Source of the DNA: JAKACA01 sp963735115
GTDB taxonomy: Bacteria > Actinomycetota > Acidimicrobiia > Acidimicrobiales > Bog-793
Length of the DNA: 64,000 bases
Assembly (NCBI GenBank): GCA_963735115.1
Contig: CAVTJR010000001.1
Coordinates: 1,612,001 to 1,676,000, forward strand
Reading direction: 5' to 3'
Position numbers and translations under genes: made by a program. Below the pieces are notes generated by a model. It was not told the origin of the DNA, did no database searches, and saw only the letters and a list, made by a program, of their open reading frames with translations. The number at the start of each line of letters is the position of its first letter. Within the stretch, counting starts at the first letter, position 1. This document shows positions 9,494 to 17,550 of the stretch, one piece after another.

Positions 9494-10627
9494 TCATCCA
9501 GTCGGTGCCGTGACTGGCTGGAACGAGGCGACGGCCTCGAGCACCGCCTCTATCTGTCCGGGCGAGAGGTGAGGTCCCATGGGCAAGCTCACCGCCTCGC
9601 GGTGGATGGCGTCGGAGATCTCGAATTTGCCGCCGATGAAGCCCCCAGCGACGTAGGCCTGCTGACGGTAGGGGGGGATCGGGTAGTGGACGCTGGTGGC
9701 CACCCGGCGACCGGCGAGGTGGGCGCGAAAACGATCTCGCTCGCGGGTGCGAACCACGTACACATGCCAGACGGGTTCGGCGTCGTGCGCTACCGCTGGC
9801 AGGATGAGGGGAGCTCCGGCAGCCTCGAAACCCGTCCGGTAGCTCTCAGCGATGGCGCGGCGTCGGTCGTTCCACTCGTCGAGCATCGGGAGCTTGGCAG
9901 TGAGCAGCGCCGCCTGCAGTTCGTCGAGGCGCGAGTTGTAGCCCATGAGCTCGTTCTCATATTTCGTCCTCGTGCCGTAATTGCGCAGCATTCGGAGGGT
10001 CTGGGCGATCTCGTCGTCGTTGGTGGTCACTGCCCCGGCGTCCCCCAAAGCTCCGAGATTTTTGCTGGGGTAGAAGCTCCACGCCGTGGCGTCTGCTACC
10101 CCGCCGACACGCTGTCCCCGCCAGCGGCTCCCGTGTGCCTGGGCAGCATCGTCGAGGAGGAAGAGCCCGTGCTCCCGAGCGATCAGCCCGATGCGAGACA
10201 TGTCCGCCGGCTGTCCGTACAGGTGCACCGGGATGATCGCCTTCGTCCGCGGGGTGAGTGCCTCCTCGATGAGGCCGGCGTCGAGGTTCCAGGTGGCTGC
10301 GTCGGGCTCCACAGCGACCGGAATCGCTCCCGCGTACGTGACGGCCAACCAGGTGGCGATATAGGTGTTGGCGGGCACGATCACCTCGTCGCCGGCTCGG
10401 ATGCCTGCGGCGCGAAGCGACAGGTGAAGGGCATCCAACCCGTTGCCGACACCGATGCAGTGGCGAGCGCCCACGTAAGCGGCGAACTCGGCCTCGAAGC
10501 GCTCGACCTCGGCTCCGAGCACGTACCAGCCGCTGCGAATCACGCGGTTGGCCGCAGTCAGAAGCTCCTCCCGCAGCTCCTCTGTCGCCGCCTTCAGGTC
10601 AAGAAACGGAACGACCTCCGGCATCAC
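9494..10627 (-). CDS. fdtB: DegT/DnrJ/EryC1 sugar aminotransferase, FdtB-like
   Basis: This is a PLP-dependent nucleotide-sugar transaminase of 377 residues, normal family length. The PLP lysine is K189 in SFYPSKNLGALGD. The cofactor-ring pair D160 and Q163 is in LLDDAAQAHGS, and HLYGQPADM and GYNSRLDELQAA are family blocks. In the FdtA/FdtB pathway this enzyme aminates the C3 keto group of dTDP-3-oxo-6-deoxy-D-galactose, using glutamate, to give dTDP-Fuc3N. The nearby 3,4-ketoisomerase supports that role; a Qui3N (QdtB) product is the main alternative. It starts GTG 10627 (ATG 10624) and overlaps the preceding stop, so translation is probably coupled. Confidence 0.85.
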   Translation of the reverse strand: MMPEVVPFLDLKAATEELREELLTAANRVIRSGWYVLGAEVERFEAEFAAYVGARHCIGVGNGLDALHLSLRAAGIRAGDEVIVPANTYIATWLAVTYAGAIPVAVEPDAATWNLDAGLIEEALTPRTKAIIPVHLYGQPADMSRIGLIAREHGLFLLDDAAQAHGSRWRGQRVGGVADATAWSFYPSKNLGALGDAGAVTTNDDEIAQTLRMLRNYGTRTKYENELMGYNSRLDELQAALLTAKLPMLDEWNDRRRAIAESYRTGFEAAGAPLILPAVAHDAEPVWHVYVVRTRERDRFRAHLAGRRVATSVHYPIPPYRQQAYVAGGFIGGKFEISDAIHREAVSLPMGPHLSPGQIEAVLEAVASFQPVTAPTG

Positions 10628-10918
10628 TGTGCTCCCGGCGGAGGGATGCGGACGGGAACGTCCTTCGCCTCGAGGTGGTCGGGTAGCTGCTCGGCCGTGA
10701 GTCTGAGCATCCGGTCGGCCGCGCAGGCGTCGTCGAGCTTCGCCACATAATCACGGTAGCGGCTCTTCACCGCCGCTCGATGGAACGCCGCCTGCCACTC
10801 CTCGCGTGCCGGTGCAAATAGCAGACAGATCGACGTCCTTCAGCGCTCCAAATAGCTCTGAACCTCTCGGTCGACTCGGCGAAGGGCAAGCCCGGAAGCG
10901 GCGCCCGCTTCGCCAACG
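10624..10918 (-). pseudogene. Frameshifted remnant of an unknown gene between fdtA and fdtB
   Basis: The last 66 codons read cleanly, with ICLLFAPAREEWQAAFH, KSRYRDYVAKLDDAC and RLTAEQLPDHLEAKDVP, ending in a TGA that overlaps the fdtB start. Upstream, coding-like sequence (GLPFAESTERFRAIWSAEG) continues in a different frame directly from the end of fdtA. About 100 residues would remain if rejoined near 10830. There is no start codon in frame with the tail. I do not recognise the family. The position suggests a third enzyme or accessory protein of the amino-sugar pathway, now broken. Confidence 0.5.
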
Positions 10919-10922
10919 CTTG

Positions 10923-11345
10923 CTAGCTCGGATCGTCTGATGACGCGATGGCAGCCACGTACTCGTCCCACTCGCGGTAGTAGTCATCCTCGCTGAAGTG
11001 GGTCGAGGCGAGCACGAGGCAGACCGACGCAGAGGAGAAGTTGACGATCTCCCGCCATGTCATCTGCGGGATATAGAGGCCGAAGTACGAGCGGTTGAGA
11101 TAAAAGCTGGCTTCGGTCTGCCCGTCGCGGACGACGACCTCGAAGCTGCCTGCCGCCGCGATCACAAGCTGCTGTAGCTCCTTGTGGGCGTGACCTCCGC
11201 GGGTCTCGCCTCCTGGTACGTCGTAGAGGTAGTAGACGCGCTTGATCTCGAACGGGATGTGGTTGCCACCCTCGATGAACGTCAGGTTTCCGCGCACGTC
11301 TGCAACCTTGGGGAGGGAAACTATGTGACATTCGGCAACGCTCAT
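10923..11345 (-). CDS. fdtA: dTDP-4-keto-6-deoxyglucose 3,4-ketoisomerase (FdtA/QdtA family)
   Basis: A 140-residue cupin of normal family length. It opens with the substrate-facing VRGNLTFIEGGNHIPFEIKR and YYLYDVPGGETRGGHAHKE, which carries the conserved histidines and the PGGxxRGxHAH pattern of this family. It moves the keto group of dTDP-4-keto-6-deoxy-D-glucose from C4 to C3. The paired aminotransferase then acts. FdtA and QdtA differ in the C4 configuration of the product, which cannot be told by eye. It overlaps the upstream FemAB-like gene by 4 bp. No rmlA/rmlB genes are in the window, so the dTDP sugar must come from elsewhere. Confidence 0.85.
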   Translation of the reverse strand: MSVAECHIVSLPKVADVRGNLTFIEGGNHIPFEIKRVYYLYDVPGGETRGGHAHKELQQLVIAAAGSFEVVVRDGQTEASFYLNRSYFGLYIPQMTWREIVNFSSASVCLVLASTHFSEDDYYREWDEYVAAIASSDDPS

Positions 11346-12415
11346 GTGGTCTCCTGTTGTCGCAGACGAAGCCGGATCTGCTCATATATCACGGCGCCGG
11401 CGCCAAAGGAGATCTTGAAGTCGTGCAGCGAGGTGTTGAGCGCACCACCGTGCCCTTCATTGCTGATACCGAAGTCCAGATACCGATAGCCGTGCGTCTC
11501 AGCGAACTCGATACTTTGCTCGATCACCGGATCCAAGGCCGACACTGCCCGCCCGGCGCTCGACGAGGCAATGTACTGGGTGTGCACCACGGGTCCTGCG
11601 CAGTACAAGACTGTGCCGGCGGCTATTGACCCGTCAACCAATGCCGTGCAGAGCAGGATCTCCTTCGGAAAGGAGTCGTGGAGACGATTGATCTCCTCGA
11701 GCGAGTGGACCGGTGCAGCCTGATGACGCTCGCTGAGAGCCTGCGCCAAGAGAGCCCAGAATTCATCGATCCGCTCCCAGCCAATCTGTGCTTTCACACC
11801 GGCTCGAGCGGCAAGCTTGCGTCCGGACTTCCTTCCGTGGCTCACGCCGCCCCTGTGATCAATGCAGATGGCAGCGGACAGATCGCACTCAGAACTGCCG
11901 CCCATTCTGGAGAGTGAATACCGATCATCGTCCGCTGGCCAGCCGTGATAGATGAAGGGGACGACTTTGTACAACAAGTCTCGGTACCCCTGCGCCTCCA
12001 TACGAGAAGCAACAAGGCGCAGGACGTCGAGCATCCGGTCACCGCGGACGGAGCCGTCGTGCACAACCCCGCCATAGGTCAGCCCGGGGTGACTGGCGAC
12101 GACGCTAGGGGAGGATTCTGCCGCTGGGAAGACACCAACGATTTTGCCCCGCCCGTCTTCGATGACGAGGGAACGATCCCTAAACCGTGAACCGTGGTAG
12201 TCGAGATATCGGCGGGTGTGCAGCAGTGTCCCATTGCAGGATCGAGCGACGAGGTCGTCCCATACTGCGGCGTCGGCCGTATCGTAGGGTCGGATCCCCA
12301 GTGATTGCTGGGGGTTCGGGAACGATTGACCAGAGCCGTCCCGACGGCCTCCGCCCGTACTTTCTGAAGAGCCCGGTGCCATTGGTTCCCACACAGTAGA
12401 CGAGCCGTTGCTCAT
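11342..12415 (-). CDS. FemAB/GNAT-like acyltransferase (BioF2-like domain)
   Basis: A 357-residue protein. After a ~35-residue polar N-terminus it has a first acyltransferase lobe (LGIRPYDTADAAVWDDLVAR, CNGTLLHTRRYLDYHG). A second lobe contains ERHQAAPVHSLEEINRLHDS and GSIAAGTVLYCAGPVVHTQY, followed by HGYRYLDFGISNEG. This double-GNAT layout matches FemAB-like transferases, which attach acyl or aminoacyl groups to amines. Its overlap with fdtA suggests it acylates the amino group made by FdtB, taking the place of the usual FdtC acetylase (inference). The frame is intact. Confidence 0.7.
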   Translation of the reverse strand: MSNGSSTVWEPMAPGSSESTGGGRRDGSGQSFPNPQQSLGIRPYDTADAAVWDDLVARSCNGTLLHTRRYLDYHGSRFRDRSLVIEDGRGKIVGVFPAAESSPSVVASHPGLTYGGVVHDGSVRGDRMLDVLRLVASRMEAQGYRDLLYKVVPFIYHGWPADDDRYSLSRMGGSSECDLSAAICIDHRGGVSHGRKSGRKLAARAGVKAQIGWERIDEFWALLAQALSERHQAAPVHSLEEINRLHDSFPKEILLCTALVDGSIAAGTVLYCAGPVVHTQYIASSSAGRAVSALDPVIEQSIEFAETHGYRYLDFGISNEGHGGALNTSLHDFKISFGAGAVIYEQIRLRLRQQETT

Positions 12416-12447
12416 GAAGCTGCTGCGGGCGTTCGGCTCGTCACCGG

Positions 12448-13386
12448 TTATGGCACGACGGGCGCTCGGCGCAGCCGGGACCGCAGAGTGCCCACAGCGT
12501 CTTTCCCGCGCTCCAACTCAATGCGCACTCGCGCGGGAAGTGACACCGAGGCCGCCCGCCCGTACCCGAGCTCCTGGAGCAGTCGGCCGGCGACCACCTC
12601 GAAGGCGGCGAGGTCGTCGGCTGCCATGTCGCGGCGCCAGTCCCGCAGCCCTTTTGTCGGCGGCAGCAGAAGGCTGCGATCGGCCGAGGGATCGGGGCTC
12701 ATCTTCAACTGGCGCTGAGCTGCCTCGTCATATCGCATCATCGACGAGTCGAAGGGCAAGCCGATGAAGTCCGTCACCCGGCGCAGGACCGGCGCGGGGT
12801 CGGACACGAGCTCCTCATAGCGGACTTCCAGGTATCTCCCGGGGCCGAGGGCGGCACCGGCGCGTCGCCCTTTGGTCACGCGATGCCGCCAGTAACGGGC
12901 GGCTGCCAGGATCGAATCAGGGCCCCAGTCCGCTGCCAGAGTGGTGAGGGCAACGTCGCGGCCGTCCCGAATGAGGTGGATGAACTGCGACTCCGCGAAA
13001 AGGGCGGCGAGTTCCCGAATCTGAAGGACGTGATCGGGCGTCTTGTCGCCGTATCGATTCTTCCCTTCTCGCGCGGCGTAGTAGGTGTAGGTCAACCGCA
13101 TCGCTTCGGCGCCATCCTCCGGATGTCGGGCCTCCAAAAAGCGGCGCAGCTCGTCTAGGTCGAGGTTCCACCTGCGGAAGCGATCGAAACTCTCGAGCTG
13201 TGCGCAGAAGGATTGAGCCAGCTCGGCGGCTGAGGCGCCCCCAGGTGTCCGTTTGCAGACGTCGAGCAGGAACCCACTCTCACCCGGTATTGCGAGATCC
13301 GGGTGCGAGTCCAACATCGACACGAGAAGCGTCGTACCCGATCGCCCACAACCGACGATGAATGGGAAGGCCGCACGGCGCGCCAC
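12448..13386 (-). CDS. PAPS-dependent sulfotransferase
   Basis: A 312-residue sulfotransferase. The 5'-phosphosulfate loop is FIVGCGRSGTTLLVSMLDSH near residues 9-28. The 3'-phosphate binding strand is FIHLIRDGRDVALTT. The middle region LEVRYEELVSDPAPVLRRV is also typical. It would transfer sulfate from PAPS to a glycan or lipid hydroxyl, adding charge to the surface polymer. It sits in line with the glycan genes on the minus strand, 32 bp upstream of the FemAB-like gene. No PAPS synthesis gene is in the window. Confidence 0.85.
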   Translation of the reverse strand: MARRAAFPFIVGCGRSGTTLLVSMLDSHPDLAIPGESGFLLDVCKRTPGGASAAELAQSFCAQLESFDRFRRWNLDLDELRRFLEARHPEDGAEAMRLTYTYYAAREGKNRYGDKTPDHVLQIRELAALFAESQFIHLIRDGRDVALTTLAADWGPDSILAAARYWRHRVTKGRRAGAALGPGRYLEVRYEELVSDPAPVLRRVTDFIGLPFDSSMMRYDEAAQRQLKMSPDPSADRSLLLPPTKGLRDWRRDMAADDLAAFEVVAGRLLQELGYGRAASVSLPARVRIELERGKDAVGTLRSRLRRAPVVP

Positions 13387-13595
13387 CTCTACGCCGCCCT
13401 CAGCGCCAGAGCGCCCTTCGATCGCCTCACGAAGGGCAGGGTAGCGATCCGCTCGCGCAGGGGTGAATCATTGAACCCCGACGAGGTGGGGCGAATCGTC
13501 GAGCTGAGCCCGCGGGGACGTGCCGGGCACGAGGTCGTGTCCCCGTTCGCTCCTGTCTGTACCACTCGCCTCCGTCATCTCTCGGTGCGAGACAA

Positions 13596-13640
13596 GGCGA
13601 CATCGTCGGCTTCCACTCGGTCGACAACATCGTCGATGGG
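13596..13640 (+). repeat. Second copy of the HAF-like relic segment
   Basis: This 45-bp stretch encodes GDIVGFHSVDNIVDG and matches 4099-4143 at 39 of 45 bases. It sits just beyond the 3' end of the GT2 gene, in the 258-bp gap before the sulfotransferase gene, and runs antisense to both. No longer open reading frame of this family survives around it. Confidence 0.6.
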
Positions 13641-13644
13641 CCCT

Positions 13645-14562
13645 TCAGGATCCGTCCGGCCTCACGCGCGTGCCAGATGGCGCCTGGCGTCCGCGCAGCT
13701 CTCGGAGCGCTCGCACGCCGCACGCAAGCCCGCAGCGGACGAACAGCCCGGCGGCGACGAGTGGCAGGGCGGCTCGGTCGATGCCTGAAGTGGTGCGACG
13801 GATGAAGAGCCACAGGGAGCGGTGGTGAGTAACGATGGCACGATAGGGATGCGCCGACGTCGAGACGGCACCCGAGTGGGCGACCCTGGCTCGAGGCTCG
13901 TAGAGAACCTCCCAGCCGGCAGCGTGAAGCCTCCAGCAGAAGTCCACTTCCTCCACATACAGGAAGTAACGATCGTCGAACCCGCCGATCTGGCGGAAGG
14001 CGTCGGTCCTGACGAGAACGCAGGCTCCCGTGACCCAGTCCACGTTCCCGTCGTCGGCACGAGACCAGTTGGCAGTGCGGTACTCGCGGCTGCGGCGCCC
14101 GGAGGGGCGCAGCAGCCCGAGAAATGCCTGCTGCCAGGACGATCGCACTGACGGGAAGGAGCGCGCCGACTGTACGATTCGCCCGGCTTCGTCGATCAAC
14201 GCCGGGCCTACGGCTGCTGCCCGGTTGCTCGAATCCAGTCGCGCCCGCAGCGCATCGAGGGCGCCTGGCTCGAGTTCGACGTCGGGATTGCAGACCAACA
14301 GCAGCTCGGTGCCCGCCCGAGCTGCCCCGAGGTTGACACCGCCTCCAAAGCCGAGGTTGCCGGCAGGGGCGATCAACGTCACTCCGTCGCAGGCTGTAGC
14401 GGGCGGTCCCGCCGCCGGATCCCGAGCGCCGTTGTCGACCACGATGATGTCGTCGACTTGGCTCTCACGAAGGCTGCGCAGGCACCTCGTGAGAGCCTCG
14501 CCCGAGTGGTACTCGACCACCACGGCGGTGACGCGGGCGGGGACAGCTGAAGACGGGCTCAT
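13645..14562 (-). CDS. GT2-family glycosyltransferase (rhamnosyltransferase WbbL-like)
   Basis: A 305-residue GT-A enzyme. It opens VTAVVVEYHSGEALTRCLRS, then IIVVDNGA and the loop APAGNLGFGGGVNLG. LLLVCNPDVELE stands for the DxD-type metal site. WVTGACVLVRTDAFRQIGGF and YLYVEEVDFCWRLHAAGW-type acceptor and base motifs follow (here FLYVEEVDFCWRLH). These blocks are standard for WbbL-like rhamnosyltransferases. It would add a sugar from an NDP donor to a lipid-linked glycan on the inner face of the membrane. The donor is not determined. Confidence 0.85.
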   Translation of the reverse strand: MSPSSAVPARVTAVVVEYHSGEALTRCLRSLRESQVDDIIVVDNGARDPAAGPPATACDGVTLIAPAGNLGFGGGVNLGAARAGTELLLVCNPDVELEPGALDALRARLDSSNRAAAVGPALIDEAGRIVQSARSFPSVRSSWQQAFLGLLRPSGRRSREYRTANWSRADDGNVDWVTGACVLVRTDAFRQIGGFDDRYFLYVEEVDFCWRLHAAGWEVLYEPRARVAHSGAVSTSAHPYRAIVTHHRSLWLFIRRTTSGIDRAALPLVAAGLFVRCGLACGVRALRELRGRQAPSGTRVRPDGS

Positions 14563-14629
14563 TGCCGATCTCGGCGATTGCGAGGGGCACTGACCTCGAT
14601 CGGTCGCGGTCTGCCCTGGTCAGCTGCCA

Positions 14630-15451
14630 TCAACACGGGGCCGGCGGGGGCCACACCAGGGGAAAAAGCGGGTGGTCCATGACCGCACCCGGCGCCAGCT
14701 CGCCGTCCAGCCCCTCGAAGGGTGGCGATGTGCGCCACTCGCGAGGCGCGTGGCGAGCGCTGGCGGACAGATAGCGCAGCGAGAGGACCCTGCGGCGCCC
14801 CGCGTAGGGCCACCCCGGCGCTCCGTGCACCGTGAGGAAGTCGAAGAAGATAGCGTCGCCCGGCTGAAGCTCGAAGCTGCGGACATCGAAGGCGTCCCGA
14901 TCGGCCTCGATGTCCGGCAGCTCCGCCAAGCTTCCTTCGGGGAACCACTTCGCCACTCCGTCGAGGAAGGTGCGCGGCATGAGCCACGGCCCGCGATGGG
15001 TGCCGGCGACCAGCTCGAGACCACCGGCGGCCGGCACCGGATCCACCGGGACCCAGGCGCTGATGCCGCTGCCGTCGACGTTGTAGTACGGCTGGTCCTG
15101 GTGCCAGGGCGTCCGCTGCCTCGTGCCGCCTTCCTTCACGAGCACGTGATCGTGGTAGAAGCGGACTTCGGGCGACTCCATGAGGGTGGCAGCGATCTCG
15201 GGCAGGCGCGAGTGCCGGGCCAACTGCTCGATCTCGGCGATCTCGATCCACCGGCAGAAGTCCTCGGTGAAGGCCCCGGGGTCTTCCGGGCTGCTGGCGA
15301 CCTTGGCGCGCGGGCTCGGGTTGGCGAGCACGCGGTCGATCGCCACGGCTGCGGTCTCGACCTCGTCGCTGTCGAAGGCTTTCCGAACGCAGACGACACC
15401 GTCGCGGGCGAAGGCGTCGATGAGGTCTCGATCGATGGAGGATCGGCTCAT
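14630..15451 (-). CDS. Phytanoyl-CoA dioxygenase (PhyH) family oxygenase
   Basis: An Fe(II)/2-oxoglutarate oxygenase of 273 residues when started at ATG 15451 (MSRSSIDRDLIDAFARDG); the frame stays open to 15553. The iron triad is HQD in TPWHQDQPYYNVDGSG plus the distal His in LTVHGAPGWP, and the following RRRVLSLRYL supplies the 2-oxoglutarate arginine. PhyH enzymes hydroxylate lipids, sugars or small metabolites. The substrate is unknown. Its place between the GT2 gene and the MFS gene fits either glycan modification or an unrelated small operon. Confidence 0.8.
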   Translation of the reverse strand: MSRSSIDRDLIDAFARDGVVCVRKAFDSDEVETAAVAIDRVLANPSPRAKVASSPEDPGAFTEDFCRWIEIAEIEQLARHSRLPEIAATLMESPEVRFYHDHVLVKEGGTRQRTPWHQDQPYYNVDGSGISAWVPVDPVPAAGGLELVAGTHRGPWLMPRTFLDGVAKWFPEGSLAELPDIEADRDAFDVRSFELQPGDAIFFDFLTVHGAPGWPYAGRRRVLSLRYLSASARHAPREWRTSPPFEGLDGELAPGAVMDHPLFPLVWPPPAPC

Positions 15452-15467
15452 GGCTGCACGATAGTGA

Positions 15468-16952
15468 TCAGGGCGTCGCAGCTCCGGTGCGAACGCGAAG
15501 CGGCGGTCCGTCGAGGCCGCAGTGGTGACATTCGGTGCCGGGAGCCTGCTCATGGGGCGGGTTCGTCACTGTGAAGGCAGCAACGGCCGCACCAAGGGCG
15601 CAGGCAGCCGCCGAGACGAACATCGCCGTCCGAAAGGCGTCCGACAGCTGGGCGGCGTGCAGATAGCTGCGCCCTGTGATGCCGGCGACCGCAGGGAGAA
15701 CGGCCACGGCGATGAGACCGCCGATGCGAGCGACGTCGTTGTTGACGGCCGAGGCAACTCCGGCGTGCTCGGCGCCCGCCGACGCCATTGCCGTCGCCGT
15801 GAGGGGGGCGACCATGATCGCCAGCCCGAGGGCGAACACGACCACTTCCGGCAGCACGAAGACGAAATAGTTGCGTCCGTCGGTCGCCCGCGTGAGCGAC
15901 AGCAGGCTGATGGCGAGGACGAGCGGCCCGACGCTCATCTGCAGCCGTGGTCCGATGCGGGACGCCAACCGGCCGGAGCGGGCGGACAACGCCAGCATGA
16001 TGGCGGTGACGGGCATGAGCGCAAGACCGGACTCGAGGGGTGAGTAGCCCGAGCTGATCTGCAGCTCGACGGGAAGCAGAAAGAGGGCGCCCCCGAGGGC
16101 GGCATAGACGACGAAGGTGACGCCGTTGGTGGCACTGAATTGCCTTCGGCGGAACATCCCGAGCGGCATCAGGGGCTCGGGAGCTCGACGTTCGATCAGT
16201 ACGAAGCCGCCGAGCGAGAGCACCGCCACCACGAGGCTGCCGGCGACGGTGCCGGATGACCAGCCGAGGCTCGGCCCTTCGATCAAGGCGTACGCCAGGC
16301 CACCGAGCCCGAGCACGGCTGCGGTGGCGCCCTCGAGGTCGAGGTGGCCCGTGGCGGCCGGGTCCTTCGATTCGGGCACGTGGCGAGCCGTGACGGCGAG
16401 GGCAGCCGCCGCCACGGGGATGTTGATGAAGAAGATCCAACGCCAGGAAGCGGCCGAGATGAGGTATCCGCCCAGCAGCGGCCCGGCAGCCGTGGCAACG
16501 CCACCGAGGCCCGACCAGGCACCGATGGCCTGACCCTGATCATCGGGGGCGAAGGACGCCTGCAGGATGGCCAGGCTGCCGGGTACGAGGAGAGCGCCAC
16601 CGATGCCCTGCAACAACCGCATGGCGACGAGCACCCCGACGTTGGGCGCGAAGCCACAGACGGCGGAGGCGACGGCAAACCAGATGACACCGATGGAGAA
16701 GACCCGCCGGCGGCCGAACCTGTCGCTGAGCGAGCCGCCCAGCAACAGGAACGCCGCCAGGGTGAGGTAATAGCCGGTCACCACCCATTGCAGGGCCGGC
16801 AGGCCGACACCGAAATCCCGACCGATCGTCGGCAGGGCGATTCCGACCACGGTGGCGTCGATGGCGGCGATGCTCGACCCCATGACGGCAGCGGCGATGA
16901 CCCAGCGGCCCGTCGAGGAGCGGTACCGGAGACCGCCCGCTACCTCCGGCAT
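15468..16952 (-). CDS. MFS drug exporter, DHA2 (14-TM, EmrB/QacA) family
   Basis: A 494-residue protein with about 14 hydrophobic segments. The DHA2 signature SIAAIDATVVGIALPTIGRD is in TM1. LGGSLSDRFGRRRVF is the MFS motif A loop, and GIGGALLVPGSLAIL with GPLLGGYLISAASWRWIFF is the motif C region. It should be a proton-driven multidrug or metabolite pump. It lies upstream of the PhyH gene on the same strand with a 16-bp gap. A Nudix gene follows 15 bp further upstream, so all three could be one transcript. Confidence 0.9.
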   Translation of the reverse strand: MPEVAGGLRYRSSTGRWVIAAAVMGSSIAAIDATVVGIALPTIGRDFGVGLPALQWVVTGYYLTLAAFLLLGGSLSDRFGRRRVFSIGVIWFAVASAVCGFAPNVGVLVAMRLLQGIGGALLVPGSLAILQASFAPDDQGQAIGAWSGLGGVATAAGPLLGGYLISAASWRWIFFINIPVAAAALAVTARHVPESKDPAATGHLDLEGATAAVLGLGGLAYALIEGPSLGWSSGTVAGSLVVAVLSLGGFVLIERRAPEPLMPLGMFRRRQFSATNGVTFVVYAALGGALFLLPVELQISSGYSPLESGLALMPVTAIMLALSARSGRLASRIGPRLQMSVGPLVLAISLLSLTRATDGRNYFVFVLPEVVVFALGLAIMVAPLTATAMASAGAEHAGVASAVNNDVARIGGLIAVAVLPAVAGITGRSYLHAAQLSDAFRTAMFVSAAACALGAAVAAFTVTNPPHEQAPGTECHHCGLDGPPLRVRTGAATP

Positions 16953-16967
16953 GGACTGCTGCCTGGC

Positions 16968-17492
16968 TCAGCCGTCGAAGTGGAAGCCCGGCACCGTCAT
17001 GGCGCTCGCGACCGATGCCACCAAAGCTCCGTCGTGTTCGTAGGTCAGCCGCCCCGGCGCCTCGGCGATTGGCACCCAGGCAAGCTCATCGACCTCCTCG
17101 TAGCGGTCGTAGCCCCCCTCGATCGGCTGCATCAGCCAGTACTCGACCACCTTCGGCCGACCCCGACGATCGACATACTCCACTTCACCGGCGAAGCGAC
17201 CGAGGGCGCACTTCCAGCCGGTCTCCTCGAGCACCTCTCTGAGGGCGCATTCCTCGGCGCTCTCTCCCGCATCCAGCTTGCCTTTCGGGAGCGACCAGTC
17301 CTGCTGAAGGGGGCGGTGGATGAGTGCGACCTCCCAGCCGCCGGCGCTCGAAGCTCGGATGACGATGCCGCCAGCGGCGCGCACGACCCCTGCCACCGCC
17401 GGACCCCTCCCCGTGGGCTCGGTGACCAGGTCGGCACCGTCGCCGCTCGCAGGAGGGATGTCTCCTCGAGGCGGCGGAGCGTCCGTGCTCAT
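16968..17492 (-). CDS. Nudix hydrolase (MutT/Ap4A-type)
   Basis: A 174-residue protein carrying a complete Nudix box: G-KLDAG-E-SAEECAL-REVLEETGW, fitting GX5EX7REUXEEXGU. The sequence AGGIVIRASSAGGWEVALIH at the domain start and SLPKGKLDAGES resemble small NTP or dinucleotide pyrophosphatases such as MutT/Ap4A hydrolases. It would cleave a nucleoside diphosphate linked to another group. The first ~35 residues are polar and poorly conserved in look. It is divergent from the CYTH-CHAD gene with only 58 bp between starts. Confidence 0.85.
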   Translation of the reverse strand: MSTDAPPPRGDIPPASGDGADLVTEPTGRGPAVAGVVRAAGGIVIRASSAGGWEVALIHRPLQQDWSLPKGKLDAGESAEECALREVLEETGWKCALGRFAGEVEYVDRRGRPKVVEYWLMQPIEGGYDRYEEVDELAWVPIAEAPGRLTYEHDGALVASVASAMTVPGFHFDG

Positions 17493-17550
17493 TGGCGCTG
17501 ACGATATCCGGGCGGGGAGAGTTACGCGTGGGACGAGTAGCGTTGGCCAA

